From positions 248,001-312,000 of the forward strand of contig JABSSW010000003.1 of assembly GCA_018902385.1 (NCBI GenBank): a DNA stretch of 64,000 nt. Reading direction: 5' to 3'. Positions 47,160-59,746 of the stretch are shown here, piece after piece. Source of the DNA: Physcia stellaris. Its lineage: Eukaryota > Ascomycota > Lecanoromycetes > Caliciales > Physciaceae. The first letter of the stretch is position 1; each line of letters opens with the position of its first letter. Below the pieces are notes generated by a model that was not told the origin of the DNA, did not search any database, and worked only from the letters and a program-made list of their open reading frames with translations. The translations under genes were made by a program, and so were the position numbers.

Positions 47160-48420
47160 TCAGGTCCATTTTATGCTGTCGGCACGTTTCTGAGTAATAC
47201 GCTTCATGCTGTTGTCTAGAATAGCCCAATCCAAGCCAGCAATCTTATGGTTGTTTCGATGTCTGTCTTGACTTGATATTATGTCTTGCCGGCCGGTCGC
47301 AAGCCCTCTCAATATGATCGTATCGCTAGCGCCTGGTAGACGGCTTCCACGTCCCCTTTGGAGAAAATCTTCAAACCACGACGCTTCCCTATCATTCAGC
47401 GGAAGTGACACCAACTCGAGGCTTCGGGCCTCTCTGACTGCCCCTTGCGAATCCAGTAATACGAATTCGATGAGCTTTTCGAAAAGGTTTTGGTGGGTTG
47501 GCTCGCCTCGTGCCCGAGAGAAGAAGAACGCCTCGGTGATGCTTGCACGACAGAGGATAGTGAAGAATGCTTCAAGAACTTTGCTAGATTGGAAGGAGAC
47601 CAAACCACAACTGTAATAAGCTATCGGGAGCGCAGTATCATGCTGTGATGAATGTCGACAAAAGGTGTACAGAATTTCTTCCGCAAACGTAGGAGTCAAT
47701 GATGGATGACTGAGACAACCCAACGCGTGCTAAGGCTTGATTAAAATCGAGGACTCCTGAAACACTTCAAGACGTACTTCGAGCTCTAACATGTCAAGGT
47801 GCCAGAGGCCGTCCATGAAACTTTGGTCTAGATTTACTTATGTCAGACCATTACCGAGTGATGTTGTGAAACAGGATATTGATGTTATACGAGTACGCTC
47901 ACAGCTCAACAAATAACGGGGTATTTTAAGGAGAATACGCAAGAGAAGATCCAGAACGTCATACAAAGATGTGAAATCATCTGGAGTTCTGAGTACAGGA
48001 CGTATAAAAAGATACCCACACTTCTCGGGCAAGTAACACTGGCTTGCAAAGTCGTCCGCTGTCAGGACTTGTTCTTGCTCTGGCAGACCTTTTAGCAAGT
48101 AGTAAATTATCGACTGTTTTTGATGGTCAGGATGATCGCTTTGAATCACACACTGGTGTAGTCTCTCCAGATCTGTGATTGAGTGAGGAGGATACAATTT
48201 GTGGGCTATTCCATGGCTGTCAGCTTCCACGGTCAGCTTTAAATAGGGTAATATTTGCCTTTGACTGACGTCTTTTGATACCAAGAGCCTTCAATGATCG
48301 GTCTATGAACAGCTCGTCTTCAAAGATTCTCCGATTACGAATGATACGGTTGATGAGTTTATTATCGTAAACAACGTCGAGCTCCTCACCAAACACGGTG
48401 TAGAAGTCGTTGAAATCCAT
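47160..48420 (-). CDS. ELYS-like nuclear pore assembly protein
   Basis: Fungal ELYS-domain protein, thought to link nuclear pores to chromatin. Minus-strand exons 48420-48270, 48205-48020, 47827-47778 and 47729-47160, 318 residues, typical of the short fungal forms. The N-terminus MDFNDFYTVFGEELDVVYD leads to FIDRSLKALGIK, then LYPPHSITDLERLHQCV and KQSIIYYLLKGL. Two further joins restore LPEKY-QSFMDGLWHLDMLELE-HALGCLSHPSL, a motif I recognise from the family. After that come FAEEILYTFCRH and SITEAFFFSRARGEP. The first donor is GTCAGT, and the second intron is long (192 nt). The metazoan beta-propeller and AT-hook regions are absent. Its neighbours are another nucleoporin and, divergently, SMC4. 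Confidence 0.85.
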
Positions 48421-48658
48421 GCTCGCAGCTGGTCCAGATTCTCGTATATCGGCAGTATCTGCCTGGATGATTTGCTTCAGAGTAAGATCCTTGAATTATG
48501 AGTGATGGCAGAGTCGTGTAGTTTTATCATCGTAGACTTAAGCGAGTGAAGTTACCTTAGCGGTCCATTGCGGGTAGGGCTGAAAGTAAACACCGGGTCG
48601 AGACCACTCAAAATAAACAATCGTCTCCCAGTCGCGATCCTCAACAACTACATCGACA
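48421..48658. promoter_or_regulatory. Divergent promoter, elys / smc4
   Basis: 238 bases between outward start codons, serving a nuclear-pore gene and a condensin gene. It contains two forkhead-type motifs (separate entry) on the smc4-proximal side. Confidence 0.6.
48586..48619 (+). promoter_or_regulatory. Two forkhead-type sites (RTAAAYA)
   Basis: GTAAACA at 48586-48592 and ATAAACA at 48613-48619, same orientation, 27 bases apart, 40-73 bases before the smc4 ATG. Forkhead factors drive G2/M genes, including mitotic chromosome genes, in budding and fission yeast. The match is direct; use by the cell is inferred, and the motif is short enough to arise by chance. Confidence 0.45.
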
Positions 48659-51600
48659 ATGGCCTCTATATCGCCTAAAAGGCCATCTAGAAGGGCAGCG
48701 GCGCGTAAAAAGGTTATCGTTGATGAATCTGAAGATGAAGGTCTCCAAGGTCTTCCCAAACCAGAGCCAATGGAAGAGGAGGAGGACTTCACTCCAGCGC
48801 CTCAGCGCAGTCCTCGTCGGCAGACTCGACGGAAAACTACAGAAGTACCTCCAACTCCCTCCGTAACTGGGCGTACTCGGCGGACGCGAAAAACCCAAAG
48901 TATAGAGACATCGCAGATTTTTGATCCTGAAGAGACCATGGCCCCTGAGCCCGTGTCCCCTTCAAAAACCGCGTCACCAAAGAAGCGAAAGAGCGCGCCA
49001 AATACCAAAAAAGGACGTACATCTGTCTCTGTAGAGCCCGTACCACCATTGTTGACAACCATCGCCTCAAATACGCCAGAAGTCTCTCAACTTCACGGTA
49101 CACCGCTAGCAGACATCACGGATGCGACTATCAATGGGCAGCCTCCGCCTGCCGAGAGTCAGAAGTCGTTCTTACCGGTCAAAGCCCTTGACACAATCCT
49201 AGAGAAGCCTATGGACATAGTTGTAAGATCGCGGGCGCTCGCTGTTCCACAGATTCAGGAAGAGATTGGTGCCAAAACGAGAACCGTTATTCAGTATTTG
49301 GTCCTGACAAACTTCAAGAGCTATGCTGGAAGACAAGAAGTTGGACCTTTCCATGCATCGTTTTCATCGGTTGTTGGGCCTAACGGTTCGGGCAAATCGA
49401 ATGTCATCGACTCTTTGCTATTTGTATTCGGTTTTCGAGCTAGCAAGATGAGGCAGGGAAAGATATCTGCCCTCATCCATAATTCTGCGAATTTCCCAAA
49501 TCTAGACTACTGTGAAGTGGAAGTGCATTTCCAAGAGGTTATGGATCTGGTAAGGTTTTTCGTGGTTACGTCTATATCAATGCTGACACACGGATAGCCC
49601 GGAGGCAAGCACGAAGTTATACCTGATTCGACCTTAATTATTTCTCGCAAAGCCTTTAAGAGCAACGCAAGCAAGTACTACATCAATGGTCACGAATCAA
49701 ACTTCACCGTCGTCACGACGCTGCTGAAGGAGAAAGGTGTAGATCTGGACCACAAGCGTTTTTTAATTCTACAAGGGGAGGTAGAGTCTATTGCACAGAT
49801 GAAGCCCAAAGCAGCTAATGAACATGATGATGGGCTGCTAGAATACCTTGAGGATATCATTGGGACCTCAAAGTACAAAAGCCCAATCGAAGAGTCAGCG
49901 ACGGAAGTCGATGCTCTCAACGAAGTATGCACAGAGAAAAGTGCTCGCGTCCAGCATGTAGAGAAGGAGAAAATGAGCCTGGAGGACAAGAAAAACAAGG
50001 CTCTGGCGTTCATTAAAGACGAGAATGATCTTGCATTCAAGCAATCTGCGTTGTACCAGATTTACATCGATGAGTGCAGCGATAACCTGAAAGTGACTGA
50101 AGAAGCAATAGGTCAAATGCAGGATAGACTCAACGGTGAGCTGGAGAAACATCAAGGAAACGAAGAAGGGATTAAAGAAATGGAGAAGCAATACAAGCGT
50201 GGCGCGAAGGAATTCGAAAACCTACAAAAAGCTACACAAGCCGTGATCAAGGAGATGGCCAAGTACGATAAAGAGAGTGTAAAACAGGAGGAGAAGCGGA
50301 AATTTTTGACGAGCAAGCAGAGCAAGCTGGAGAAAACAGCTCAAACCAGTCGGCTGGCAGGTTCTGAAGCCAACAGTCTCATCCAGAAACACTCAGACGA
50401 TATTGAGCGTAATACGGCTGAAATAGCTGCACTGGAGAAGAATGTGCGTTCTGAAGAGAAGGAACTGGCGGCGATTCGAGAATCTTTGAAAGGCAAGACT
50501 CAGGCTTTCTCTGACCAAATTGCAGATAAGCAAAAGTCACTAGAGCCGTGGAATGAGAAGATCAATGAGAAGCAATCTGCCATAGCGGTTGCGCAAAGTG
50601 AACTAGACATTCTGCGAGAGCGTGCATCTGCAGGAGCCGTAGCTTTACGAGAGACTCAAGACAAGATTCAAGGGATCAAAGCAAGTCGCGAGGCCAAAAG
50701 GAACGAAATTGGCGGCCTCGAACAACAGAAGCTACAGTTAGAGTCAGATGCTGGTGCGGTCAACAAAGAGCTGGTCAAGTTAGCAAAGAAAGAACCAGAG
50801 TTGCGATCCCAGCTATCCGGGGCTCGTCAAAAAGCCGATGAAGCACGAGCCAGTCTATCAAGTACGCAAACGCAAGGCAACGTGTTGAATGGCTTAATGC
50901 GTCTAAAAGAATCTGGTCGCATTGGAGGCTTTCACGGTAGGCTTGGCAATCTTGGTACGATAGACCAGAGATATGATGTAGCGATATCTACAGCATGTCC
51001 TTCTCTCGATAATCTCGTGGTGGAGTCCGTTGCTGTTGGCCAACAATGCATTGAGTATCTACGGAAGAACAATCTTGGGAGAGCTAACTTCATCTGCCTC
51101 AAGGAGCTACCTAGACGGGACCTCGCTGACATTGAAACACCGGAGAATGTACCACGCTTATTCGACCTGGTTAGTCCAAAAGACGATGTTTTCCGATCTG
51201 CATTTTTTAGCGTACTTCAGAATACTCTGGTTGCAAGGGACCTTGAGCAAGCCAACAGGATCGCTTATGGTGCTCGCAGGTGGCGTGTTGTTACCTTAGA
51301 CGGGCAACTAATCGATGTTTCTGGAACGATGAGTGGTGGTGGAACCCGTGTAGCGCGAGGTGGCATGTCATCTAAACTCGTTGCTGAAACGTCAAAAGAG
51401 CAGGTTGCAAAGCTAGAGGTCGACCGAGACGAACAGGAACAATCGTTCCAATTGTTCCAACAACGGCAACATGAGCTTGAAGTCAGTTTGAAAGAGCTGA
51501 ACGACCAAATACCTCAGATGGAGACTTCTATCCAAAAAGGGAGTCTAGAGATTGACAGTTTGGATCGAAATATTGCCGATGCTGAACACCGTATCATAGA

Positions 51601-53200
51601 ACTAACAGCTTCCAAGCAACCTTCAAAATCTGACGATGCGCGGATAAGTGTGCTGGAGAAACAGATCACTCAGCTTGAGAGAGCTGTTGAAAAGCTTCGG
51701 ACAGAGACCGCTGATGTGGAAGCTGAGATCAAGGAGCTTCAGGACAAGATAATGGAAGTTGGAGGTGTTCGGCTCCGAGCCCAAAAGGCGAAAGTTGATG
51801 GACTGAAGGAGCAGGTTGGGACTTTGACGGAAGAGATCTCGAACGCTGAAGTTGCACGTTCGAAGGCGGAGAAGCAGAAAGCCAAGCACCAGAAGGCTTT
51901 TGAAGATGCCCAAAAGGAGATAGAGTCCGCCACAGCGGAGTTAGGGGAGTTGAGTGAAGAGTTGAGGACTCAAGCTACAGACGCGTCAGGATCAAAGCAG
52001 AAAGCACAGGAGGCTCAAGACGTAAGCGTGTCCACCTCGGAAAGTTACAGTTTTTGAAGCTAACGTGGCATAGGCGCTGGAGCAAAAGCAAGAAGAGCTT
52101 GCAGCACTGAAGAAAGAGCTCGACGAAAAGACTGCAGAACTGAACGAGATTCGCGGCGTTGAGATTGAGATGCGTAACAAGCTGGAAGAAAATCAAAAAG
52201 TCCTTACAGACAATCAAAAGAGGCTTAGGTACTGGGAAGAGAAGCTTAGCAAACTCGCCATCCAGAGCATCAGGTGAGTGCCCTGGTACTATCATTGTGT
52301 AATCATTAACCAGCTATAGTGATCTTGGTGAAGAACAACCAGCTGAAGAGCTTCCACAATACACCAAGGATGAACTCCTGGACATGAGCAAGGATGCATT
52401 GAAGGGTGAGATCGCGATTCTCGAGGAGAAAACTCAGAACGTCAACGTTGAACTTGGTGTTCTTGCTGAATACCGCCGCCGAGTCGAAGAACATACTGCT
52501 CGAAGCAGCGACCTTCAAGCTGCAGTGACTTCGAGAGATACCGCCAAGAAGCGGTGTGACGATCTGCGCAGACTTCGTCTCGAGGGTTTCATGACTGGCT
52601 TCAGTCTTATCTCGCTTCGACTCAAGGAGATGTACCAGATGATTACCATGGGTGGTAATGCTGAGCTCGAGCTTGTGGATTCACTAGATCCATTCTCCGA
52701 AGGTATCCTGTTCAGCGTGATGCCTCCGAAAAAGTCCTGGAAGAATATATCGAATCTCTCTGGGGGAGAGAAAACATTGAGTAGTCTGGCTCTGGTCTTC
52801 GCGCTTCATCACTACAAGCCGACACCATTATACGTCATGGATGAAATAGACGCGGCTTTGGACTTCCGAAATGTAGGAATTCTCTACCAAGCTGTAGAAG
52901 ACGAGGCTAATCATGCGTGAAGGTTTCCATCGTTGCAAGCTATATTAAAGAGCGGACTAAAAATGCCCAATTCATTGTCATATCTCTCAGAAATAACATG
53001 GTAGGATGATCTCTGTCGTTCGTTACCAGACTAGATTGACTGATGTCTGTAGTTCGAGCTTGCGTCGCGACTTGTTGGGGTGTACAAAGTCAATCACATG
53101 GTAAGGACGGCCTGCTCCCTTTCTCATTGTCGAAGCTAAAAACCAACAGACAAAGAGCGTTACGGTAGAAAATCGCGACTACATTGTTGGACGGGCTTAG
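48659..53200 (+). CDS. smc4: Condensin ATPase subunit Smc4
   Basis: With Smc2 it forms the ATPase core of condensin, which extrudes DNA loops in mitosis. Seven exons: 48659-49549, 49598-52021, 52074-52273, 52320-52872, 52923-53000, 53053-53100 and 53150-53200, 1,414 residues. Residues 1-200 are a basic, Ser/Thr/Pro-rich extension with SP/TP sites (VPPTPSV, EPVSPSK), suited to Cdk control. Walker A is GPNGSGKS at 240-247. Long coiled coils flank the hinge (LGTIDQRYDVAISTA, DGQLIDVSGTMSGGG). The ABC signature LSGGEK is near 1318 and Walker B (YVMDEIDAALD) near 1345. The three short last exons complete the head: VSIVASYIKERTKNAQF, FELASRLVGVYKVNHM and TKSVTVENRDYIVGRA. Without them the frame would stop at 52920 inside the D-loop region. 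Confidence 0.96.
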
Positions 53201-53646
53201 CCTGACCTTCATTGAGTGTCCGGCGCCTGACGGTTTTGTGTTGTCCTGATGGGTTGGTATCAGCGATTTACCTGGCCAGGGCGGTTGTACGAACAGATGA
53301 GGGATGACGAGCCGAGTGTAGGCCATTTGTGAGAAGGACGATTTTCTTGGTGATATATGAATCTTTAGAGCCTTGTAGCATAACCTAATATCGATCGAAG
53401 CGTTATTGGTCAGTTTTAAAACTTGGTCCCAAGTCTGCTCTTCGCTCCGTGCAGGCGTACCGTCATTCTTGCACTTGAAGCCCTGCAAATTGCTTGAGAA
53501 GACTCTGTTGCGCGCGCTAATACCGAGACAATCCTGGGAGCTTCTGCGTCTGCGCCTGAAATTCGGTATGGGTATCTATCCCCAGCCTGCTCGTCTGATC
53601 ATTGTGTGTATTGGATTCGTGCTATCATCCGTCGCATGCCGCCACC
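53201..53646. other. Intergenic region between converging smc4 and srp14
   Basis: 446 bases between two stop codons; no gene seen. Confidence 0.45.
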
Positions 53647-54221
53647 TCACGTTCCCTCCCCCTTCCCTCCCTTGCCATCCTTAGCCTCCTTCTTCCTCTC
53701 CTTCTCCCTCTCCTTCTTCTTCCGCCCGCTCCGATCCCGTTTCTTCAACCCCGACGTCCCACTCTTCATCACCTCCGCATAACGCACGAAGAACTTCTCA
53801 ACCTCATCCGGCTGGACTATCGTCGAGATCTTGATCTTCTCGCCTTGCTCACGATGGGACTTCGATTTGCCGTTTGAGGCGCGGATGATGAGGGGGAGAG
53901 GTTGGGAGGGGTTCAGGTCTGGAAAGGGTGCGTCGACGGGCGGGGACGTTGCTGGTGGGGTGGGGTTGGAGGCTGGTTGCGAAGACGAGGGTGATGTTAC
54001 TGGGATCGTAGGAGATTAGCTAGGTATTTGAAGATCTAGCGGAGGAAATGGGACGGACGGCGTTTTTGGGTGAGGTAGATGGAGCCATGGGTGGAGTTGC
54101 GGCGGGCGTCGAAGAGGGTGGAGAGCTTGGTGAAGAACTACAGAGCGTTAGTAGTGAGAGCTTGAGACCTATATGAGCTTGCGGAGTCTACCTCGTCGAT
54201 ACTTAAGGGTTTTGTAGTCAT
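53647..54221 (-). CDS. srp14: Signal recognition particle subunit Srp14
   Basis: Alu-domain protein of the signal recognition particle, needed for elongation arrest. Minus-strand exons 54221-54192, 54137-54059 and 53999-53647, 153 residues. The N-terminus MTTKPLSIDE joins FFTKLSTLFDARRNSTHGSI and YLTQKRL. The second donor is GTCCGT with a good branch site (GCTAATC). A Ser/Pro/Thr-rich loop follows, then LPLIIRASNGKSK, KIKISTIVQPDEVEKFFVRY and AEVMKSGTSGLKKRDR. The last 25 residues are a Lys/Glu/Gly-rich tail encoded by a purine-only stretch. No open frame covers the whole gene; it was assembled from splice signals and family motifs. Confidence 0.9.
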
Positions 54222-54647
54222 CTTGACAAATTTGAACGATGGTGCAATTCAAGCTGGAGCCAGGGCTCCTAGGCTTGTAGCATTGAGTAAATCACGTGAC
54301 TTGTGAGAAGCCCTAAGGTAAGGTAGGTACTTACACGGAGATCACGATACGGCCTAAGGTAATTTACTTCAAAGCTTCAACATCATCGGTCAAACAGCCG
54401 TGGCCGTTCTACTGTGAGGAACTTCGATATCTTGGTAATCTGGCCTAAGTATTTTGTGATTGGGCTAGGTGAACAAGCACAAGCTAAAAACTTTCAGCGA
54501 GCTGTCGCCAAAGCACGTGATCAGCAATCCCTGATTCTAAACGAGCCAATCAGTCACTTAGATGTGTACCAAGTCTAGGGGTTCGTATCGATAAGAGTAG
54601 TAAGGAATGCGAAGCGCACTCTCAAACCTCAAGCTCCAGATTCCGTA
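54222..54647. promoter_or_regulatory. Divergent promoter, srp14 / sgd1
   Basis: 426 bases between outward start codons. Two CACGTGA sites (near 54293 and 54513) match E-box-like bHLH targets; otherwise nothing specific. Confidence 0.45.
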
Positions 54648-57263
54648 ATGGGGCAGCGCAAGCCTAATACACTGAAGATCCCTCAGTACCTACTGGACAG
54701 CCTTGGTGTTCAAGGTTCGTCTACCCAACTATCGTGGCTCCGCATCTGGTAATAGTAAAATAGCTCCGACTTCAGGCAAGTTTTCCAGGCGCCCTCAACC
54801 CGAGGTTCGCAAAGAACGAAGGAAAGCCGGAAGAATATCGCGGAAAGGCAGCAACGCGCCCTCTAAGATATCAAAACAACAGCCACCTCAAAGCCTTGGC
54901 CAGAAGAAGGGTTTACCTCTCCAAGCACGGCAGCCTCACGGAGCAACTGACTTAGAGAAGCCGATACCGCCAAAGTCTATACTAAAGAAAACACGGCCTG
55001 ATTACCATGTTACGATAGACGCTAACGATGAGCATATTTCTTCCCCTTCCCCTCCACCGGCTACAAAGCTGTCAAGGGGTGTTAGGGATCGACTCGCCGA
55101 TGATGATGCGGAGATTGCCGCCCTGGAGAGAGCATTGGGAGTCAAAGACGCCAAGAAATTACCTAAGTCTTTCGGTGACGATGGGTTAGATGTTCTACTA
55201 GAGGGTCTTGTAACCGATACCGCGCACTCAACCGCAGCCAAGAGGAAAAGAAGCGAGGAAGACTGGTTGAAAACGAAAAGGCTGAAGGCTTCCAGACCAG
55301 CGCCTACTGTTGCGCAGGTGAATGAGGTCCGTGAGCGAGACGATGGTAGACATATACCCATCCCCGACGACAGCCTTGAACGCGGTGATGTCGAGTCGGA
55401 AGAAGCCTCGGATACAGAAAGTTCCTTTGAGGGCCTTCCTGAGGATCCGTCTCCTCCAAGGCCCGAGCAACGGATCCGCGAGAATCCTTACGTTGCACCT
55501 GCAGCTGTCTCGGGTACTGGAAATCAAAGGAGGTATATCCCTCCGTCGAAGCGTGCCTCGGGAGAGGATTCTACAGGAGATCTCTCCAGGTTGCGGAGAC
55601 AACTGCAGGGTCTATTAAACCGATTATCCGAATCCAATCTGTTGTCTCTGCTGAAAGATGTTGAGAGTTTATGTCGAAAGTATCCTCGCCAAGATGTGAA
55701 TGTTACACTTGTTGATCTCCTGATGGGCTTGCTCTGTGATCCTGCGTCTTTGCAAGACACGTTCATCATACTCCATGCAGGTTTCATTTCAGCACTCTAT
55801 AAGGTCTTAGGATCCGAGATAGGAGCACACGTAATATCTAGGATTCACGATGACTTTAGTACGTTGTATGGTTCAAGTAGCCAGGAAGAAGCCGGAGGGA
55901 AAAGGTTGCTCAATCTGATCGCCCTTTTCGCTCAACTTTACAACTTCAAAGTGATCGGTAGCAGCCTGATATACGACCTTGTTCGACTGCTAATTGAAGA
56001 ACTCTCAGAAAAGAATGCGGAACTGCTGCTTAGGATCGTCCGTAGTATGTGCTGCTTTGTATTATCTCACCACCGAAATATCACATGCTGACTGTTCATA
56101 AAGATTCGGGAACTCAATTACGCAAGGACGATGCTGCTTCACTTAAAGCGATTAATCAACTTCTGCAGTCTGCGGTCGCTAAGGCCGGCCCAGAGAACAT
56201 ATCCGTCCGCGCAAACTTCATGGTCGAAACCATTGATAGCTTAGCAAATAAAGGCATGAAAACAGGTAAGGTCGAGTCCATCATCAATAATGAGCATGCA
56301 GTTCGCATGAAAGGCATCCTGGGTTCTCTCAACGAGCGTGGTATCAGAGCTAGTGAGCCGCTGAACATTAGCTTAAAAGACTTGCGAGACTCGGACAGAC
56401 GAGGAAAATGGTGGGTAATTGGTGCGAGTTATCGGGACGAAAGCCAACTCCCTCACAACGACCGTGCTACGCATGATTTATCTCCTTCAACTCAGAAGAG
56501 CCCTCCAATACGAGCTACGAGCACCGACGAGATTGATCTCCCCCAACTTGCACGTCAGCTGGGCTTGAATACGGATATCAGACGCTCTATATTTATCACC
56601 ATTATGTCTGGAGCTGATTTCGAGACAGCTTGTGACCAACTACGCAAGCTCCGCCTTAAGTCAAGCCAGAAGTTTGAGATCCCGAGGGTACTCATCCGTT
56701 GCTCCGGAGCTCAAGAACAATACAACCCATATTACACCCTTGTCGCGAGACGCCTTATATCGCGTGAACCAAAGCTAAAAAGGGCTTTCCAATACTCGTT
56801 GTGGAATCTTTTCGACAAGTTTCGCAACGAAGGCGTTGACGAGGAAGAGGATGGACATGCTTTTCAAGCCGGAAGTCTTGAACTCAGAGGCCTGATAAAC
56901 CATGCAAAGATGTTCGGAACACTTATAGCGGAAGATGGAATACCGATTATAGTCTTGAAGGATCTGAACTTCGCCTTTCTTCCGGACAAGCTTCATCAGA
57001 TGGCCGAAGTCTTACTTATTACAGTCATACTTGGTTCCCAGGGTTGGATAGAGGCTGGACGGAACGAAAAGCGGCTAATGGAGATTTTTCTCCAGGCCAA
57101 GGATGCTCCTGATATGGCGCAGGGGTTGCGATATTTCCTTAAGAAAGTCGTGAGTAATACAGACATTGCAGGCAGTCGCGAGAAGGAGGCAACAGTGAAA
57201 TGGGGATGCAGAGTGGCAAGAGACGCCTTGAAAGCGATATCAACCAATTCAAACACTGCTTAA
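54648..57263 (+). CDS. sgd1: Nucleolar MIF4G-domain protein Sgd1/NOM1
   Basis: Nucleolar protein of 18S rRNA maturation that contacts the helicase Fal1/eIF4A3. Exons 54648-54714, 54764-56041 and 56104-57263, 834 residues. The N-terminus is MGQRKPNTLKIPQYLLDSLG. The 49-nt first intron is required: without it the ATG frame ends after 34 codons, while the long frame has no ATG. A basic region (RKERRKAGRISRKG) is followed by ILKKTRP, then an acidic stretch. The MIF4G domain runs from about residue 300 (LRRQLQGLLNRLSESNLLSL, VTLVDLLMGLLCDPASLQD). The MA3 domain follows from about 600 (RRSIFITIMSGADFETACDQL, NPYYTLVARRL). The second intron splits IV-H-SGTQLRKDD. Confidence 0.92.
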
Positions 57264-57621
57264 CAAATCAAAGAGATAACTACATCGGAGTTTTGTTCCG
57301 TTGTTATGTCCACCAGCGATGAGTAGTTGAAGATTTGACATTCTTGAGATTGGTGCTGGCACTGTATAGCAATCGGTAGGTTTTACGAACATTCATTGCA
57401 AGGTACCACGATTCACTCATAGCCGCCTTATCACTTAATGGAGTTATAGCGATTTACTTCGTGCCGAGATAAAAGTTCTCGACCCTTCACGCCACAACGG
57501 CACCTTTCCGCCTGCTCCCGAGCTTGAATCGATCATCAGCTCTTAGAAGAATTCAGTAGGTAATACGTTCGCTAACCATTCTCTTGCGCTCCTTGATCAT
57601 ACTCTTTTCTCCTCCCTCGTC
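57264..57621. promoter_or_regulatory. Intergenic region, sgd1 to lpd1 promoter
   Basis: 358 bases; sgd1 3' region and lpd1 promoter. No gene or named motif seen. Confidence 0.45.
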
Positions 57622-59368
57622 ATGTATCGCTCTATATTACCAAAAGTACCTTCAAGGTGTACATTAAGACCATTTCAAAGCTCTTCCTCCGCCACCATCA
57701 CACCACCGAGGTTTTATCTGTTGAGTAGAACAAGTAGAGGATACGCAACAGAAGCGCGTAAGCTTTGGGCACTCCTGTTGCCTTCAAAAAGCTAACCTCC
57801 GCAGAGGAGCATGACCTTGTCATCATCGGCGGAGGCGTCGGTGGTTACGTTGCAGCGATCAAGGCCGGACAAGAAGGCCTCAAGGTATGCTAGCGGTCAT
57901 GGCACTCAGCGCTCTTGAGGTTCGGTACTTACAACCCAATAGGTGGCGTGCATAGAGAAGCGTGGAGTACTTGGGGGTACATGTCTGAACGTTGGCTGTA
58001 TACCATCGAAATCGCTACTGAATAACTCACAACTGTACCACCAAATCCTGCACGACACGAAGAAACGCGGAATAGAAGTCGGCGATGTCAAATTAAATTT
58101 ACAACAAATGATGGCCGCAAAGAACACCTCTGTGGACAGTCTTACTAAAGGCGTCGAATTCCTGTTCAAAAAGAACAAGGTCGAGTACATTCGAGGATCG
58201 GCAGCATTCTCTGGAGAGAATGAGGTCAAGGTCAATAAGATTGAGGGTGGAGAAGCGACACTAAGGGCAAAGAACATCATAATAGCTACAGGCAGCGAGG
58301 CTACTCCATTCCCAGGTCTCACAATAGACGAGAAACGAGTAGTCACGAGTACCGGAGCAATCTCTCTTGACAAAGTGCCCAAGAAGATGGTCGTCATAGG
58401 GGGTGGAATTATCGGTCTCGAGATGGTAATCACTGAGGGAAGGATGCATCGACGTATCAAGGCTTACATAATTTGCAGGGCTCGGTTTGGTCTAGACTTG
58501 GAGCTGAAGTCACCGTTGTCGAATTCTTGGGTCAAATTGGCGGCCCTGGCATGGATGGCGAAATATCGAAAATGACTCAAAAGATCCTGCAAAAACAAGG
58601 GATGAAGTTCAAGCTCAACACCAAGGTCCTCGGTGGCGACGACAGCGGTGAGACCTTGAAGCTTGAAGTAGAAGCTGCCAAGGGCGGCAAGAAGGAAACG
58701 GTAATATCTGTCATTGATACTCAAGTTGGACGTGTACTAAGGCTGAACAGCTCGACGCGGATGTGGTACTTGTGGCAATCGGTCGTCGCGCCTACACCGC
58801 CGGTCTTGGACTTGAGAACATTGGGCTCGAAGTCGATAACAAAGGTCGGCTGGTGATTGATCAACAGTACCGTACTAAGCTACCGCATATTCGCGTTATC
58901 GGCGACTGCACGTTCGGGCCCATGCTTGCGCATAAAGCTGAAGAGGAAGCTGTTGCTGCTATAGAGTATATCACCAAAGGTTCCGGCCACGTCAATTATA
59001 ACGCCATTCCATCGGTCATGTACACTCATCCAGAAGTTGCGTGGGTGGGACAGAACGAGTCGGAGGTTAAGGAGCAAGGAGTCAAGTACAAAACCGGAAG
59101 CTTTCCCTTCAGTGCGAACAGCAGAGCAAAAACGACCCTCGACACTGAGGGCATGGTCAAATTCATCAGCGACGCAGAGACGGATCGAATTCTAGGTATC
59201 CATATCGTTGGGTCCAATGCCGGAGAGATGATCGCGGAAGGTGTGCTAGCAGTTGAATATGGAGCCAGCAGTGAAGATGTTGCAAGAACGAGTCATGCAC
59301 ATCCAACGCTGTCAGAAGCGTTCAAAGAGGCGGCCATGGCGACATATTCAAAAGCTATACATTACTAG
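57622..59368 (+). CDS. lpd1: Dihydrolipoamide dehydrogenase (E3), mitochondrial
   Basis: FAD enzyme that reoxidises lipoamide in pyruvate, 2-oxoglutarate and branched-chain dehydrogenases and in glycine cleavage. Exons 57622-57757, 57805-57884, 57943-58425, 58479-58700 and 58751-59368, 512 residues. Residues 1-45 form a basic, Ser-rich mitochondrial leader ([18 protein letters not shown]) ending SRGYATEA. The FAD fold is [16 protein letters not shown]. The redox cysteines are Cys86 and Cys91 in GGTCLNVGC. The NAD fold reads [20 protein letters not shown] across an intron. The catalytic pair His491/Glu496 lies in [10 protein letters not shown]. All motifs are intact. Confidence 0.96.
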
Positions 59369-59746
59369 GGTAGTGGGACGGGCATTGGGTAAGGCATCAG
59401 GTGGTTGTACATATTTATTCTCTTTCTTTCAATGGATGAGAGCGACTCTCCTCCGTTAGATGCTTTGCAGACTCATCCCCTTCTCTTCTAAGTTTCCAAC
59501 AACATAGTAGGCTGCTAAATCTATCATCCTCATGATATCATGTAGTGTTTCGCATTCCCTTTTACAGATGGAGGGTATTGGACCTGCATGCGCATGTCGC
59601 AGCATCGCAAAACCGATCTGGCGGAAGCACGGAGGCACGTCCTCGATTTTGTTCAATTTAAGACAGATCATTCCCTTGGGTTTGCTTTCATGTTTCTGTA
59701 TATTCCACGTGTCAAGGAGACTTTCCAAAAACTCTACTCGTAAGAG
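59369..59746. other. Intergenic region, lpd1 to secreted protein gene
   Basis: 378 bases. A minus-strand open frame (59818-59456) crosses it but overlaps the start of the secreted-protein gene and looks like a shadow frame. Confidence 0.4.

Noticed and set aside
52873-52920. Ending smc4 at the stop at 52920
   Set aside because: The head domain would be cut after FRN; three further short exons with good splice sites restore the conserved end at 53200.
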